Source: Ruminococcus sp. CAG:382
Lineage (GTDB): Bacteria > Bacillota > Clostridia > Oscillospirales > CAG-382
NCBI GenBank assembly: GCA_000433115.1
Contig: FR892241.1
Location: 1,286 to 26,404, forward strand
DNA length: 25,119 bases
Direction of reading: 5' to 3'
Shown here: positions 6,167 to 14,617 of the stretch, piece by piece
Position numbering within the stretch: the stretch's first letter is position 1
How the letters are laid out: each line of letters opens with the position of its first letter
Position numbers and translations under genes: made by a program
The notes under the pieces: generated by a model
The model's database searches: none
What the model saw: the letters and a program-made list of their open reading frames with translations, nothing else
Told to the model about the DNA's origin: nothing

Positions 6167-8893
6167 ATGAAGAAAAGAATCATAGCACTCGTGCTGTTAA
6201 TCGTGATGCTTCTGCCGGTCTCCCTTGCTTCATGCAACAAGGAAACAGATCCCGCAGAAGTCGCAATCAATGTCTACACACTGTACACGATCTGTGAAGA
6301 CTCAACGACCGAAGATGCAATAAAGCAGGTCGAGCTTGCTCTCAACCGTATCACGGCATACCAGCTCGGCATCGGCATCAAGCTCATAATGGTCACCGAA
6401 GACAAGTATGATGCCCTCGTCGAAGAAAAGCTCGCCGAGATCCAGGCATATAAAGAAGAGCAGGATCGCAAGAGTAAGGAAGCAAAAGAAAACAAGAAGA
6501 AAAACAACTCCGATGCCGCTTCCGATACCGCCTCCGATGAAACAAGCGATGCACCCCAGGATGTTCTGACCGCCGACAGATTCATTGAAATGCTGCAAAA
6601 CGGCGAAGAATATACCTTCGAAGAACCCAGACTTGATATTTTCCTCGTCCGCGGCTTCGATAAGTATATCGACCTCGTAGGTCGCGGAAAGCTTGCCGAG
6701 CTTGACGAAAAACTCTCCAGCGAAGCAAAGCTCATCAAGGACAAAATATATCCCACCTTCCTCAGCGCCGCAAAGGTGACAAATTCCTCCGGCAAGCCGA
6801 AGACATTCGGCGTTCCCATGAATACCGCGATCGGCGAATACGAATATGTCGTGTTTGACGAAGAGCTTCTCGACAAATACGAAATCGACGCAATGACAAT
6901 GAACACCCTTGAAGACCTTGAGTACTACCTCAGAATAATCAAGGAAAACGAGCCGGATGTTGTTCCGCTCGCCAATGCGTTCGATTCCACCTACTGCACT
7001 TATATCTTCTCCGACGGTTTCCCCGCAATGGTCAAGGAAGACGGCGTTGTGGTCAATCCGTATGAAGACAAAGCAGCCCTTGATTACTACACATACATCT
7101 CCCGTTACCGTTCTCTCGGCTATCTTGATGACAGCGCAACAGACAAGCGCTTTGCAGTCAAGTTTGTGAAGGGTACCTTTGAGGATCTCGAAGCCCTCGA
7201 AAAACAGACCGGTCACACCTATGTCAGCGCCGTTCACTCCTACCCCGTACCGACAAACGAAAACACCCTGCAGAACCTTTTTTGCATAAACAGCACCGTC
7301 CAGAAGGATAAGCTGACCGAAGCCGCAAAGCTCCTCGCTCTCATCGAGACCAGCAGCGAAGTTGCAAACATCCTCGCATACGGTATCGAAAACGAGAACT
7401 ATCAGCTTGACAATAACGGTCAGGTCGTCCGTCTCAACGATTCCTATGTAGTCAGCAGCAATTACATCGGCAACGCCTTCCTCATCCACACAATGGCAGG
7501 CGAGAACCCGCAGAAGTGGGAAATCTTCAAACAGCAGAACCTTGATTCCGCAAAAGGTCAGAAACAGGCAAAATCTCTCGGCTTCGCATATTATCCCAAC
7601 AGCTATGCTGACCCCGACGATGACAAGCTCACATATGAAGAACCCGATTACATCGCCCTCATCACACCCATCGCCGAGAAGTACTATTCTAAGATAATGA
7701 CCGGCGAAGCGGGCATTGTCGATTACAGCAAACTTGAAGCTGAAATAATCGAGAAGGTCAATGCCTCACTCACAAAGCAGGTCGATGACAAATATATCGA
7801 CGAGCTTACCGCAACCTATAACCGCAATATCGAAGCCAAGTACAATTCAGAAGAATATAAGGCTTCCATCCGCGACCAGGCACGTGATATTGCAATCAAA
7901 TCGTATATAACCACTCCTTTCAAAAACAAGGCGAGAACCGCTCTCAAAAATGAGATCAAGAAGCAGAATCCCGATATGAGTACCGCAGATGTCGCAAAGC
8001 TCGTCGCTGAGCGTATGACCGACGAATATCTCCGCAACCGTGTTATCGAAACTGTCAGCGCCGCTGAAATAGATAACAAGACCGAAAGCACGATCTTCAA
8101 CAGCATCAACGCGAAGGTAAGCGAAGAAAAGAAGAACCTTGCGAACAATGAGGAATACAAAGCAGACCTCGCAAAAGTCCTTAACTCTGCCGAATGCCTC
8201 CAGGAAAAGAACGCACTGCTTGCCGCCGATAACTATTATCTCTATCAGGATGAACTTGCAGCAATAATTCTTGCAAAGCTTACCGAACAGAGCGCCGGGC
8301 TTCACAAGGAATTTTCCGACGCAATCAAGAAGGAATACACCAAATTCATCAGCGACACTCTGAAGAAATTCGACTTCGCAGATGAGTCAAAGCGTTCTGC
8401 AAAGCTCTATAACGACGCACTCGATAACCTCATTAAAATTGAAAAGAACCTCAAGGCAATCACACGCGACATGACTAACACCGTCAGAGCTGAAATGCCC
8501 GATGCCAAGGCTGACGACATTGATGTCGAAGTCCAGAAGCGTCTTACCGACGAAGTGAAACGTCAGAAGCTCATCGAACTTAATCTTGTTACCAACGCGC
8601 AGATCAAGTCCGAATACAACAAGGTCCTTTCTGACTATGTCAATAACGCCGTCGGCTTCGTCAAGAAGAAGACCGGCACAACCACAGACACAAGCGACGC
8701 ATCCGATGCCTCCGACGTATCAGATACATCCGACGTATCAGATACATCCGATGTGTCCGATGCCGAAACGCCTGTTGAAGAAGAGGAAACAGTCATCGAC
8801 GAAAACTCCGACTACTTCGCACTCTTCCTCGAAACGCGTCTCAAGAAACAGTATTACCAGTTCGCTCCCCTCAAGGAAGGTCAGCAGGGCTGA
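6167..8893 (+). CDS. Extracellular solute-binding-like lipoprotein with long helical C-terminal extension
   Basis: The 908-residue protein begins with a lipoprotein signal (residues 1-22, lipobox LASC, Cys23), so it should be anchored outside the membrane. Residues about 27-490 resemble family 1 ABC solute-binding proteins: a first strand VAINVYTLYTI, LDIFLVRGFDKYIDLVGRGKLAELDE, KTFGVPMNTAIGEYEYVVFD and a late helix rich in KLTEAAKLLALIE. A charged Ser/Asp insert lies near 85-130. Residues about 500-835 are charged and helix-prone, with no family I recognise. A four-unit Ser-Asp repeat (843-866) and an acidic stretch precede the C-terminus FALFLETRLKKQYYQFAP. The ATG at 6167 follows a strong GGAGG site. 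No ABC permease or ATPase gene is near, so transport is not assured; a ligand sensor or surface scaffold is possible. Ligand unknown. Confidence 0.72.
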   Translation: MKKRIIALVLLIVMLLPVSLASCNKETDPAEVAINVYTLYTICEDSTTEDAIKQVELALNRITAYQLGIGIKLIMVTEDKYDALVEEKLAEIQAYKEEQDRKSKEAKENKKKNNSDAASDTASDETSDAPQDVLTADRFIEMLQNGEEYTFEEPRLDIFLVRGFDKYIDLVGRGKLAELDEKLSSEAKLIKDKIYPTFLSAAKVTNSSGKPKTFGVPMNTAIGEYEYVVFDEELLDKYEIDAMTMNTLEDLEYYLRIIKENEPDVVPLANAFDSTYCTYIFSDGFPAMVKEDGVVVNPYEDKAALDYYTYISRYRSLGYLDDSATDKRFAVKFVKGTFEDLEALEKQTGHTYVSAVHSYPVPTNENTLQNLFCINSTVQKDKLTEAAKLLALIETSSEVANILAYGIENENYQLDNNGQVVRLNDSYVVSSNYIGNAFLIHTMAGENPQKWEIFKQQNLDSAKGQKQAKSLGFAYYPNSYADPDDDKLTYEEPDYIALITPIAEKYYSKIMTGEAGIVDYSKLEAEIIEKVNASLTKQVDDKYIDELTATYNRNIEAKYNSEEYKASIRDQARDIAIKSYITTPFKNKARTALKNEIKKQNPDMSTADVAKLVAERMTDEYLRNRVIETVSAAEIDNKTESTIFNSINAKVSEEKKNLANNEEYKADLAKVLNSAECLQEKNALLAADNYYLYQDELAAIILAKLTEQSAGLHKEFSDAIKKEYTKFISDTLKKFDFADESKRSAKLYNDALDNLIKIEKNLKAITRDMTNTVRAEMPDAKADDIDVEVQKRLTDEVKRQKLIELNLVTNAQIKSEYNKVLSDYVNNAVGFVKKKTGTTTDTSDASDASDVSDTSDVSDTSDVSDAETPVEEEETVIDENSDYFALFLETRLKKQYYQFAPLKEGQQG
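8693..8764 (+). repeat. Four 18-nt tandem repeats encoding Ser-Asp linker
   Basis: Four 18-nt units lie in frame (8693, 8711, 8729, 8747). The second and third are identical at every base; the outer two diverge. They encode SDASDA, SDVSDT, SDVSDT and SDVSDA near the C-terminus of the lipoprotein. The identical middle units suggest recent duplication or copy-number change. Confidence 0.85.
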
Positions 8894-8912
8894 TAAGGCC
8901 ATAACAAAAAAT

Positions 8913-8941
8913 ATAAAACCGGCGTTATTCGCCGGTTTTAT
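8913..8941 (+). terminator. Rho-independent terminator after the lipoprotein gene
   Basis: A perfect 12-bp stem (AAAACCGGCG with CGCCGGTTTT plus two A-T pairs) with a TTATT loop ends in TTTTATTAAT. It lies 20 nt after the stop codon. The glycosidase-like gene begins 58 nt further on without a clear promoter, so partial readthrough is plausible. Confidence 0.85.
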
Positions 8942-8999
8942 TAATACAAAGGGAAAGTGATGCGGACCCGCTCGCGTTCTCCCGGAGTCAGAGGTACTC

Positions 9000-11447
9000 A
9001 TGAAAAGAATCATCGCGCTCATCAGCGCAATTGCACTGTCACTGTCGTTTGCGGCGTTTGCAGTGTCTGCTGAAAACGAAAATATAACCTATGTCGTCAA
9101 CGGAATGAATTCATACCGTGATGTTGATATGCTTATAGTATATAATACCGCCGGCACAACCGGAACAAATGAGTGGGGCTACGAAGTCACAGTCGGCAAG
9201 AACGGCAAGGTCACATCCGTCGGCGGTAACAACAACAAAATACCCGAGGGCGGTTTCGTCCTTTCGGGTCATGGCAAAGCGGCGACCTTCCTTGCCGAAA
9301 ACACCAGTGTAGGCGACAAAGTCGCATTTTTGGAAGAAAGCATGATCGTCTCAATCGGCAACGGTGTCCCTTCTCCGTTTTACAGTGTTGAGGTCGCCAT
9401 GAACGGCATGAACGTATACCGCGCAACGGATTACGTTGTCGTATATACCAACAGCGGTTCAAAGACCGGAACCAATGCCTATGGCTTTGAAGTTGTGGTA
9501 GAAAACGGCGTTGTCACACATTGCGGCGGCAACGATTCGCTGATACCGAACGATGGATACGTAATTTCCGGCAACGGCGCAGGTGCAAACGCACTCAAAA
9601 GCGCCGCCGTGGTCGGTATGAGCGTCAGATATGATGCCGGAAACAAAAAAATCACGTTTTCCTATGATGCCGACGCAATGATACGGTCGGACGCGGTGCG
9701 TCTTGACAAAGCGACCGCGCTTTTTGAAAACGCCGTAAACAGCTTTTATCTCATTGACAAAAATACAGTTGCTACGGTTGTCGACAAAGCCACATCCCTT
9801 TTTGATACCATGAAAACCGGATATACGGAAAGCGGCAGCGAACAGCAATACCTCGAAGCCAGAACAGAGCTTCTGAGCCTCCTTGACACCATAACCGACG
9901 GATCTGCCGAAAGCAGACCCGTGGAATACCGCGCAATGTGGATCGAACCATCCGACAAAACACCGGAGCAGGTCCGCAAAACCGTAAAATCCGCACACGA
10001 CAGCGGAATAAACACAATATGCCTCGAAACTCTGTTCAATGCAACAATGATATACCCCACTCCCGAAGGCAGCCTTTTCAGGCAGAATCCCGCGCTGCAC
10101 GGCTTCGACCTTCTCGCCGCATATATTGATGAGTGTCATAAACTCGGCATGGAACTCCATGCATGGATTACGGTTTATTACGTAGGAAACAAAGACGGAA
10201 AAAACGCTTCTCTTTCGGTTTTCAATCAAAAGCCCGAATGGCGTATAACCGATAACAACGGAGGATGCTACGGCGACAACGTCGCAATGTTCCTGAACCC
10301 GGCAAATCCCGAGGTCAGCGATTTCCTGATCGAATCATACCGTTACATCCTCGAAAACTACGATATTGACGGCTTACAGCTCGACTATATCCGCTACCCA
10401 CACAACGGCACCGATACCGATTACGGCTACGATGACGCGACCCTGAGCGCATTTGAAAGTAAGTACGGCGTAATGCCCGAATATAAGCCATCCGAAGCAT
10501 ACTGGAAGGACTGGTGCGCTTTCAGGGCAAGTTACGTAACGGACTTCGTCCGCCGTGTCCGCTCCCTGATCGACGAAGTCGCTCCGGATGTCATGCTCAG
10601 CGCAGATGTATACGGCAATATGGACAACGCTATGGGCGCCGTTTACCAGAACGGCAAGGCGTGGATCGAGGAAGGGCTGCTTGATATCGTATTCCCCATG
10701 ACATACGGCGAAACCGAGGAAATGAAAGCCTTCGCAAACCGCTATCTTTCGCTTGGCAGAAAGAACGTTATGGCAGTCCCCGGACTCGGTATATATATCG
10801 CAAGCCAGAACGCAGACACAATGCGTGAACAGCTTATGAGCGCCCGTGAAATGGGGAGCGACGGTTATTCGTTCTTCGAGCTGGAAGCCTTCAACACAAA
10901 AAACGTCGGCGAAAAGCTGAAAAACAGCGCTTTCGCACAGAATGCGCTTCCGCCTTTCCTGAATGTTTCCGCTTCGATTCATACATACGCGGACTTCATG
11001 TCAAAGCGCGTGAATGATATAATGCTTCCCTCGGGAGCAATATCCGAAAACGAAGCAAATGCATTGCTCATAATACTGAGCAAACTGAAAAACAACGCGC
11101 TGTCGGATGAAGATATGACTTCCCTTTCCGAAGCCATCGCAAAAATATCGGACAGCAACGCAAAGGAAGCGCTTGAAAGCGATATGAAACTGATGAATCG
11201 CCTTGCAGTTCATTATACCGATGAAACACCCGCAGACACAAGCGATAGTGCGAGCGAAGCCGCCTCGGATAATGAATCCGATACAGCAACCGCAGTCTCC
11301 GACCCGTCGGCTGCCGAAACAGATACCTCGCGCGGAAAGCTGGTTATCGCCGCCGTCGTCGCAGTTGACCTGATAATTGTCACAATCGTTGCGGCTTTCA
11401 TGTCGAAAAAACGCTTCGGCAAGAAAAACGGAAAGAAAAACAAATAG
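9000..11447 (+). CDS. Membrane-anchored family 10 glycosyl-hydrolase-like protein (GHL10/DUF187)
   Basis: The 815-residue protein has a signal peptide (about residues 1-24, ending AVSA), two diverged copies of a roughly 90-residue module (about 27-115 and 121-215) sharing NGMNxYR, TGTNxxG, GGNxxxIP and GYVISGxG-like motifs, then a GHL10/DUF187 TIM barrel (about 305-650). The barrel shows EYRAMWIEP, GINTICLETLFNA, LGMELHAWITVYY, the putative catalytic-site strand DGLQLDYIRYP (about 455-465) and IVFPMTYGE. A Ser/Thr/Asp linker (about 740-770), a transmembrane helix (about 780-801) and a Lys/Arg tail follow, fixing the protein outside the membrane. It probably acts on cell-wall or exopolysaccharide glycans; the substrate is unknown. 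The ATG at 9000 has AGAGGT just upstream. It follows the solute-binding-like lipoprotein, suggesting a surface glycan pair. Confidence 0.85.
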   Translation: MKRIIALISAIALSLSFAAFAVSAENENITYVVNGMNSYRDVDMLIVYNTAGTTGTNEWGYEVTVGKNGKVTSVGGNNNKIPEGGFVLSGHGKAATFLAENTSVGDKVAFLEESMIVSIGNGVPSPFYSVEVAMNGMNVYRATDYVVVYTNSGSKTGTNAYGFEVVVENGVVTHCGGNDSLIPNDGYVISGNGAGANALKSAAVVGMSVRYDAGNKKITFSYDADAMIRSDAVRLDKATALFENAVNSFYLIDKNTVATVVDKATSLFDTMKTGYTESGSEQQYLEARTELLSLLDTITDGSAESRPVEYRAMWIEPSDKTPEQVRKTVKSAHDSGINTICLETLFNATMIYPTPEGSLFRQNPALHGFDLLAAYIDECHKLGMELHAWITVYYVGNKDGKNASLSVFNQKPEWRITDNNGGCYGDNVAMFLNPANPEVSDFLIESYRYILENYDIDGLQLDYIRYPHNGTDTDYGYDDATLSAFESKYGVMPEYKPSEAYWKDWCAFRASYVTDFVRRVRSLIDEVAPDVMLSADVYGNMDNAMGAVYQNGKAWIEEGLLDIVFPMTYGETEEMKAFANRYLSLGRKNVMAVPGLGIYIASQNADTMREQLMSAREMGSDGYSFFELEAFNTKNVGEKLKNSAFAQNALPPFLNVSASIHTYADFMSKRVNDIMLPSGAISENEANALLIILSKLKNNALSDEDMTSLSEAIAKISDSNAKEALESDMKLMNRLAVHYTDETPADTSDSASEAASDNESDTATAVSDPSAAETDTSRGKLVIAAVVAVDLIIVTIVAAFMSKKRFGKKNGKKNK

Positions 11448-11508
11448 TCCTCCTGTCAGCTTAAAAATGCAATAAAAGCTGTGCCTTGCTCAGCTTCATC
11501 CGTAACGC

Positions 11509-11548
11509 AAATCATCCCGCTCCGTGTATGCAGAGCGGGATGATTTTT
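11509..11548 (+). terminator. Rho-independent terminator after the glycosidase-like gene
   Basis: A perfect 14-bp stem (AAATCATCCCGCTC with its complement) with a 10-nt loop is followed by TTTTT on the plus strand. It separates this gene from the convergent lysA transcript and may partly stop that one too. Confidence 0.88.
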
Positions 11549-11552
11549 CATG

Positions 11553-11747
11553 TTATTTTTTGTCAGCAGGCTTTTTCACGACGGGCTTCGGAATGGTTTT
11601 ATAAAGCTCCTCAAAGCCGTCAGCCATTGCTTTGCTTTCCGGTTCGACAGCATTGCGGCCGGTGCATTCCGTTGCACACGCAACCGGATTTTGAAGGTAT
11701 AAATCACGTTCAAATGCGGTATTTGATTGTTTTTTGCTGTTTTTCAT
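11553..11747 (-). CDS. Small conserved-looking Cys-containing protein, function unknown
   Basis: A 64-residue protein whose middle reads ERDLYLQNPVACATECTGRN; the tail is Lys/Pro-rich (PKPVVKKPADKK). There is no signal peptide or membrane segment. The two cysteines (CATEC) could bind a metal or form a disulfide. The ATG at 11747 has GGGGTG 7 nt upstream, and the frame sits between lysA and the convergent terminator, so it is probably the last gene of the lysA transcript. The wording NPVACATECTG looks like a small clostridial family I have seen, but I cannot name one. Confidence 0.6.
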   Translation of the reverse strand: MKNSKKQSNTAFERDLYLQNPVACATECTGRNAVEPESKAMADGFEELYKTIPKPVVKKPADKK

Positions 11748-11812
11748 ACGTTTTCACCCCGGCATTTATTATGCCCGTAAAAGCGCTTATCAAACAACAC
11801 CGATATATTTTT

Positions 11813-13093
11813 TCAAAGGTCGTTGTCAAGAATATCGCCGAAGGTTTCACGCCGTACAACAATATGCTCTTCGTTTTTGTCAAGCATTATTACGGCGGGG
11901 CGCGGCAGACGGTTATAATTCGACGCCATTGAATAATTGTATGCACCTGTTGTCTCGACGGCAATAAAATCTCCGCGCTTTGTTTCGGGAAGGCTTACGT
12001 TTTTCTGGATCAGGTCGCCGCTTTCACAGCATCTTCCGGCAATCGTATAAAGTCTTGCGCCTTCCTCTGCGGCGCGTGTGACGTTTCTCACCTTATATGA
12101 TGCCTCATACAGCGCGAAGCGCGGATTGTCCGGCATACCGCCGTCAACGGCAACATAGCTCGTTTTTCCTGCGTTCTTGACCGATGTACAGGTGTATACC
12201 GTCAGTCCCGCATCGGCAACGATGCTTCTGCCCGGCTCCAGCATTATTGCGGGGAGCGCAACGTCGCCGAAACGGCGTTTTACCTCATCGACAATGCTTC
12301 TGACTGTTGATTTCACATCAAATTCCGGGTCTGAATCCGTATACGGAACACCGAATCCACCGCCAAGGTCAAGAATTTTCGTCTTGATACCATGGTTTCT
12401 GTAAAGACCGGCACAGAATTCTGACATAATCTCCGCCGCGTCAACAAAGGGTTGCGCGTCAAATATCTGAGAACCGATATGACAGTGGAAGCCGCAAAGC
12501 TCGACACCGTCCATATGCGACGCCGCAACGGCAAGGCGTTCGGCTGTGCCGTCACAGATCAGGCTGCCGAATTTTGAATCGATTCCCCCTGTCCGGATTT
12601 TTTTATGTGTGTGGGGATCAATACCCGGAGTCAGGCGCAGGAGTATTTTCTGCGTCTTGCGGCAATATGACGCAACGGCGGAAAGCGCGTAAAGCTCATC
12701 CTCGTTGTCGCATACGATATATCCTATTCCTTCATTTACGGCACATTCAAGATCCGTATCGGTTTTTCCGTTGCCGTGGAAAAACAGCTTTGACGGGTCA
12801 AAGCCAGCCGAAAGAGCGGTGAACAGCTCACCGGATGACACAACATCCGCTCCCATGCCTTCCTCGGTAATTATACGGTACATATCCTTGAAACAGCACG
12901 CCTTTCCTGCATAAAGGATCATCGAGCCTTCCGGCATGATATCAAGGCAGTCGGTATACCTGCGGCAGTTTTCACGGATACGCGCTTCGTCCATAAGATA
13001 AAGCGGCGTGCCATATCTGTCTGCAAGGTCAGTCACGTCATGTCCCGCGAATTTCATTCGTCTTTCTTTTATTTCAATATTATTATCAGTCAT
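11813..13093 (-). CDS. lysA: Diaminopimelate decarboxylase
   Basis: This 426-residue PLP enzyme of the fold-III decarboxylase family converts meso-diaminopimelate to L-lysine, the last step of lysine synthesis. Visible motifs are LYAGKACC with PLP-binding Lys64, GFHCHIGSQ, LDLGGGFGVPY, the phosphate-binding EPGRSIVADAG, the substrate-side GRCCESGD with the catalytic Cys, and GAYNYSMASNYN at the dimer active site. Length is typical. The ATG at 13093 follows a GGAGG site at 7-nt spacing, and a strong promoter gives a short 5' leader of about 16 nt, leaving no room for a lysine riboswitch. A 64-aa gene follows 65 nt downstream. Confidence 0.97.
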   Translation of the reverse strand: MTDNNIEIKERRMKFAGHDVTDLADRYGTPLYLMDEARIRENCRRYTDCLDIMPEGSMILYAGKACCFKDMYRIITEEGMGADVVSSGELFTALSAGFDPSKLFFHGNGKTDTDLECAVNEGIGYIVCDNEDELYALSAVASYCRKTQKILLRLTPGIDPHTHKKIRTGGIDSKFGSLICDGTAERLAVAASHMDGVELCGFHCHIGSQIFDAQPFVDAAEIMSEFCAGLYRNHGIKTKILDLGGGFGVPYTDSDPEFDVKSTVRSIVDEVKRRFGDVALPAIMLEPGRSIVADAGLTVYTCTSVKNAGKTSYVAVDGGMPDNPRFALYEASYKVRNVTRAAEEGARLYTIAGRCCESGDLIQKNVSLPETKRGDFIAVETTGAYNYSMASNYNRLPRPAVIMLDKNEEHIVVRRETFGDILDNDL

Positions 13094-13115
13094 AACTATC
13101 CTCCGCTATATCTTT

Positions 13116-13144
13116 ATTTTAACATCCGGACAGCAATATGTCAA
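13116..13144 (-). promoter_or_regulatory. Sigma-A-type promoter of lysA
   Basis: On the minus strand TTGACA (13144-13139) and TAAAAT (13121-13116) are 17 nt apart. The predicted start is near 13109, just before the GGAGG site. Confidence 0.85.
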
Positions 13145-13160
13145 TGGCGTTCATGACAGG

Positions 13161-13189
13161 TTAACATTTTTGTGGTATCAATATTTTAT
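13161..13189 (+). promoter_or_regulatory. Possible promoter of the sigma factor operon
   Basis: TTAACA (13161-13166) and TTTTAT (13184-13189) are spaced by 17 nt. The match is moderate. An AACATT core inside the -35 region could instead be read by the encoded sigma factor itself, as ECF sigmas often autoregulate; this is not proven by sequence. Confidence 0.4.
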
Positions 13190-13247
13190 GCGGATTTAAT
13201 GAGTGCAAACGCTTATTTTTTCGACTAACATTACGGAGGGGCAAGAC

Positions 13248-13802
13248 ATGGACAACGGTGAAAGTAGCTACCGCCGTTTCCTTGACGGAGAGAACGACGC
13301 CTTTGGCGAGATACTGGACATGTATCGCGAAAGCCTGATATTTTTCATCAACCGCACGGTGAACGATTTTGCCGTCGCGGAGGATATCGCCGCAGACAGC
13401 TTTGCCGAGCTTATCATACACAAAAGACGTTTCGGCTTCAAATCGTCGCTTAAAACATATCTTTTCACGATCGCACGCAACAAAGCCGTGAGCTATATCC
13501 GTCACGCCGCAAAATACCGCACAGTTGATATCGACGGGCTTTGCGAGCTTTCGGACGAATACGCCTCATTTGAACGTGAGATCGAAAAGGATGAACAGAA
13601 AGCCATGCTCAATAAAGCGCTTTCGGCTCTGAAAGACGATTACAAAACCGCACTTCATCTTGTGTATTTTGAAGAGCTTTCCTATGCGGATGCCGCAAAG
13701 GTAATGAAAAAATCACCCAAGCAGATCGAAAATATCCTTTATCGCGCAAGGCAATCGCTTCGCTCCGAGCTGGAAAAGGAGGGATTTGTTTATGAAGAAT
13801 AA
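13248..13802 (+). CDS. RNA polymerase sigma factor, sigma-70 family ECF-like
   Basis: The 184-residue protein has the two-domain ECF architecture. Region 2 (about residues 12-85) includes VAEDIAADSFAELI and SLKTYLFTIARNKAVSYIR. Region 4 (about 120-175) includes LSALKDDYKTALHLVYFEELSYADAAKVM and the recognition helix KSPKQIENILYRARQSLR. The start at 13248 follows GGAGGG at 7-nt spacing; the open frame extends upstream to 13203 but without a better start. The next gene, encoding a single-pass membrane protein, overlaps the last 11 nt with an AGGAGGG site inside this gene, the usual arrangement for an ECF sigma and its anti-sigma. The serpin gene is third in the transcript. Confidence 0.93.
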   Translation: MDNGESSYRRFLDGENDAFGEILDMYRESLIFFINRTVNDFAVAEDIAADSFAELIIHKRRFGFKSSLKTYLFTIARNKAVSYIRHAAKYRTVDIDGLCELSDEYASFEREIEKDEQKAMLNKALSALKDDYKTALHLVYFEELSYADAAKVMKKSPKQIENILYRARQSLRSELEKEGFVYEE

Positions 13803-14595
13803 ATACGAATTTGAAACAGAGGTGTACCTCAAGGTATCTCAGCATAAAATGCGAACCCGCAAAAGGGCTGCGGCATTCACAGCGTTTTCGCTTGTCGCCG
13901 TACTGACATTTTCGGGCGCCGCAGTGTCACTGAGCAACAGAATGCGTAACAACAATGAAATGGCAAGCGAAACGCTTCAGTTTTCGGCTGAAAAAACGGA
14001 CACAGCCAATGCAACCGAAGAAAGCGCTTCGCGCACCGGCTGCACAGCCGAAATGACACCTGACGACACAAGCGAAACGGAGGAGAGTTCATACTATCAT
14101 ACTGTGTTGACACACTTCGATTATCCGTCATACAGCAGCGCAGCCGAGGTCGCGAAAGCTGCTGAAAACGTATATACCGGAACGGTCACAGACATATCAT
14201 TCGAAATAATCTGTATGCAGACAGGAGAGACGGTCGATACTTCGGATTCTTCAGAGGCTTCGCGTATGCTGTATACGGTATATACCGTACAGCTCAGCGA
14301 CTCTTTCAAAGGAGAAAATCCTGATGAAATCAAAATATACAGAATCGGCGGACTGATCGGATACAAAGAATCAGTGCAATACAGCATGATTGAAAAAGCC
14401 GGTTTGTTTGATGAATATCATGGTATTCCCGTTACAACCGACGCCGACGCGTCCAAGCTGACTGTCGGAGCGCAGTATTTATTCTGCACGGTACGTCCCG
14501 TCGAAGGTCATGACGTTCCGATAAACCCGACTCAATTTGCTTATGACCCGGCTTCAGCTTCTGCCAACGAGATAATCGCGCAGATAAGACAATAA
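13792..14595 (+). CDS. Single-pass membrane protein, putative anti-sigma factor
   Basis: The 267-residue protein has a basic cytoplasmic N-terminus of about 25 residues (YEFETEVYLKVSQHKMRTRKR), one transmembrane helix (about 26-46, AAAFTAFSLVAVLTFSGAAV) and an extracytoplasmic part with a Ser/Thr/Glu-rich linker (about 65-100). A probable beta domain follows (YTGTVTDISFEI, YTVYTVQLSDSFKGENPDEIKIYRIGG, GAQYLFCTV). The zinc anti-sigma motif (HxxxCxxC) is absent. Anti-sigma function is inferred from the short cytosolic segment, the 11-nt overlap with the sigma gene and orientation. The ATG at 13792 follows AGGAGGG by 8 nt; a TTG at 13786 is unlikely. The outer domain could sense envelope stress or proteases. 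Confidence 0.65.
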   Translation: MKNKYEFETEVYLKVSQHKMRTRKRAAAFTAFSLVAVLTFSGAAVSLSNRMRNNNEMASETLQFSAEKTDTANATEESASRTGCTAEMTPDDTSETEESSYYHTVLTHFDYPSYSSAAEVAKAAENVYTGTVTDISFEIICMQTGETVDTSDSSEASRMLYTVYTVQLSDSFKGENPDEIKIYRIGGLIGYKESVQYSMIEKAGLFDEYHGIPVTTDADASKLTVGAQYLFCTVRPVEGHDVPINPTQFAYDPASASANEIIAQIRQ

Positions 14596-14617
14596 ACAAT
14601 ATAAAGGAGAAAATGCA

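Noticed and set aside
6302..7489. Long minus-strand open frame (395 codons) opposite the solute-binding-like gene
   Set aside because: It mirrors the codon pattern of the plus-strand gene, lacks a ribosome site and has a Val/Phe/Cys-rich composition unlike any protein family I know.
9459..10229. Minus-strand open frame (256 codons) opposite the GHL10 gene
   Set aside because: The plus strand has a signal peptide, GHL10 motifs and a membrane anchor; the antisense frame shows no domain and is Cys/His/Tyr-rich shadow sequence.
11761..11775. Small palindrome after lysA as a terminator
   Set aside because: The stem is only 5 bp and has no T run, and the 64-aa gene follows at once.
13094..13109. 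Lysine riboswitch before lysA
   Set aside because: The lysA promoter leaves a leader of only about 16 nt, too short for any riboswitch.
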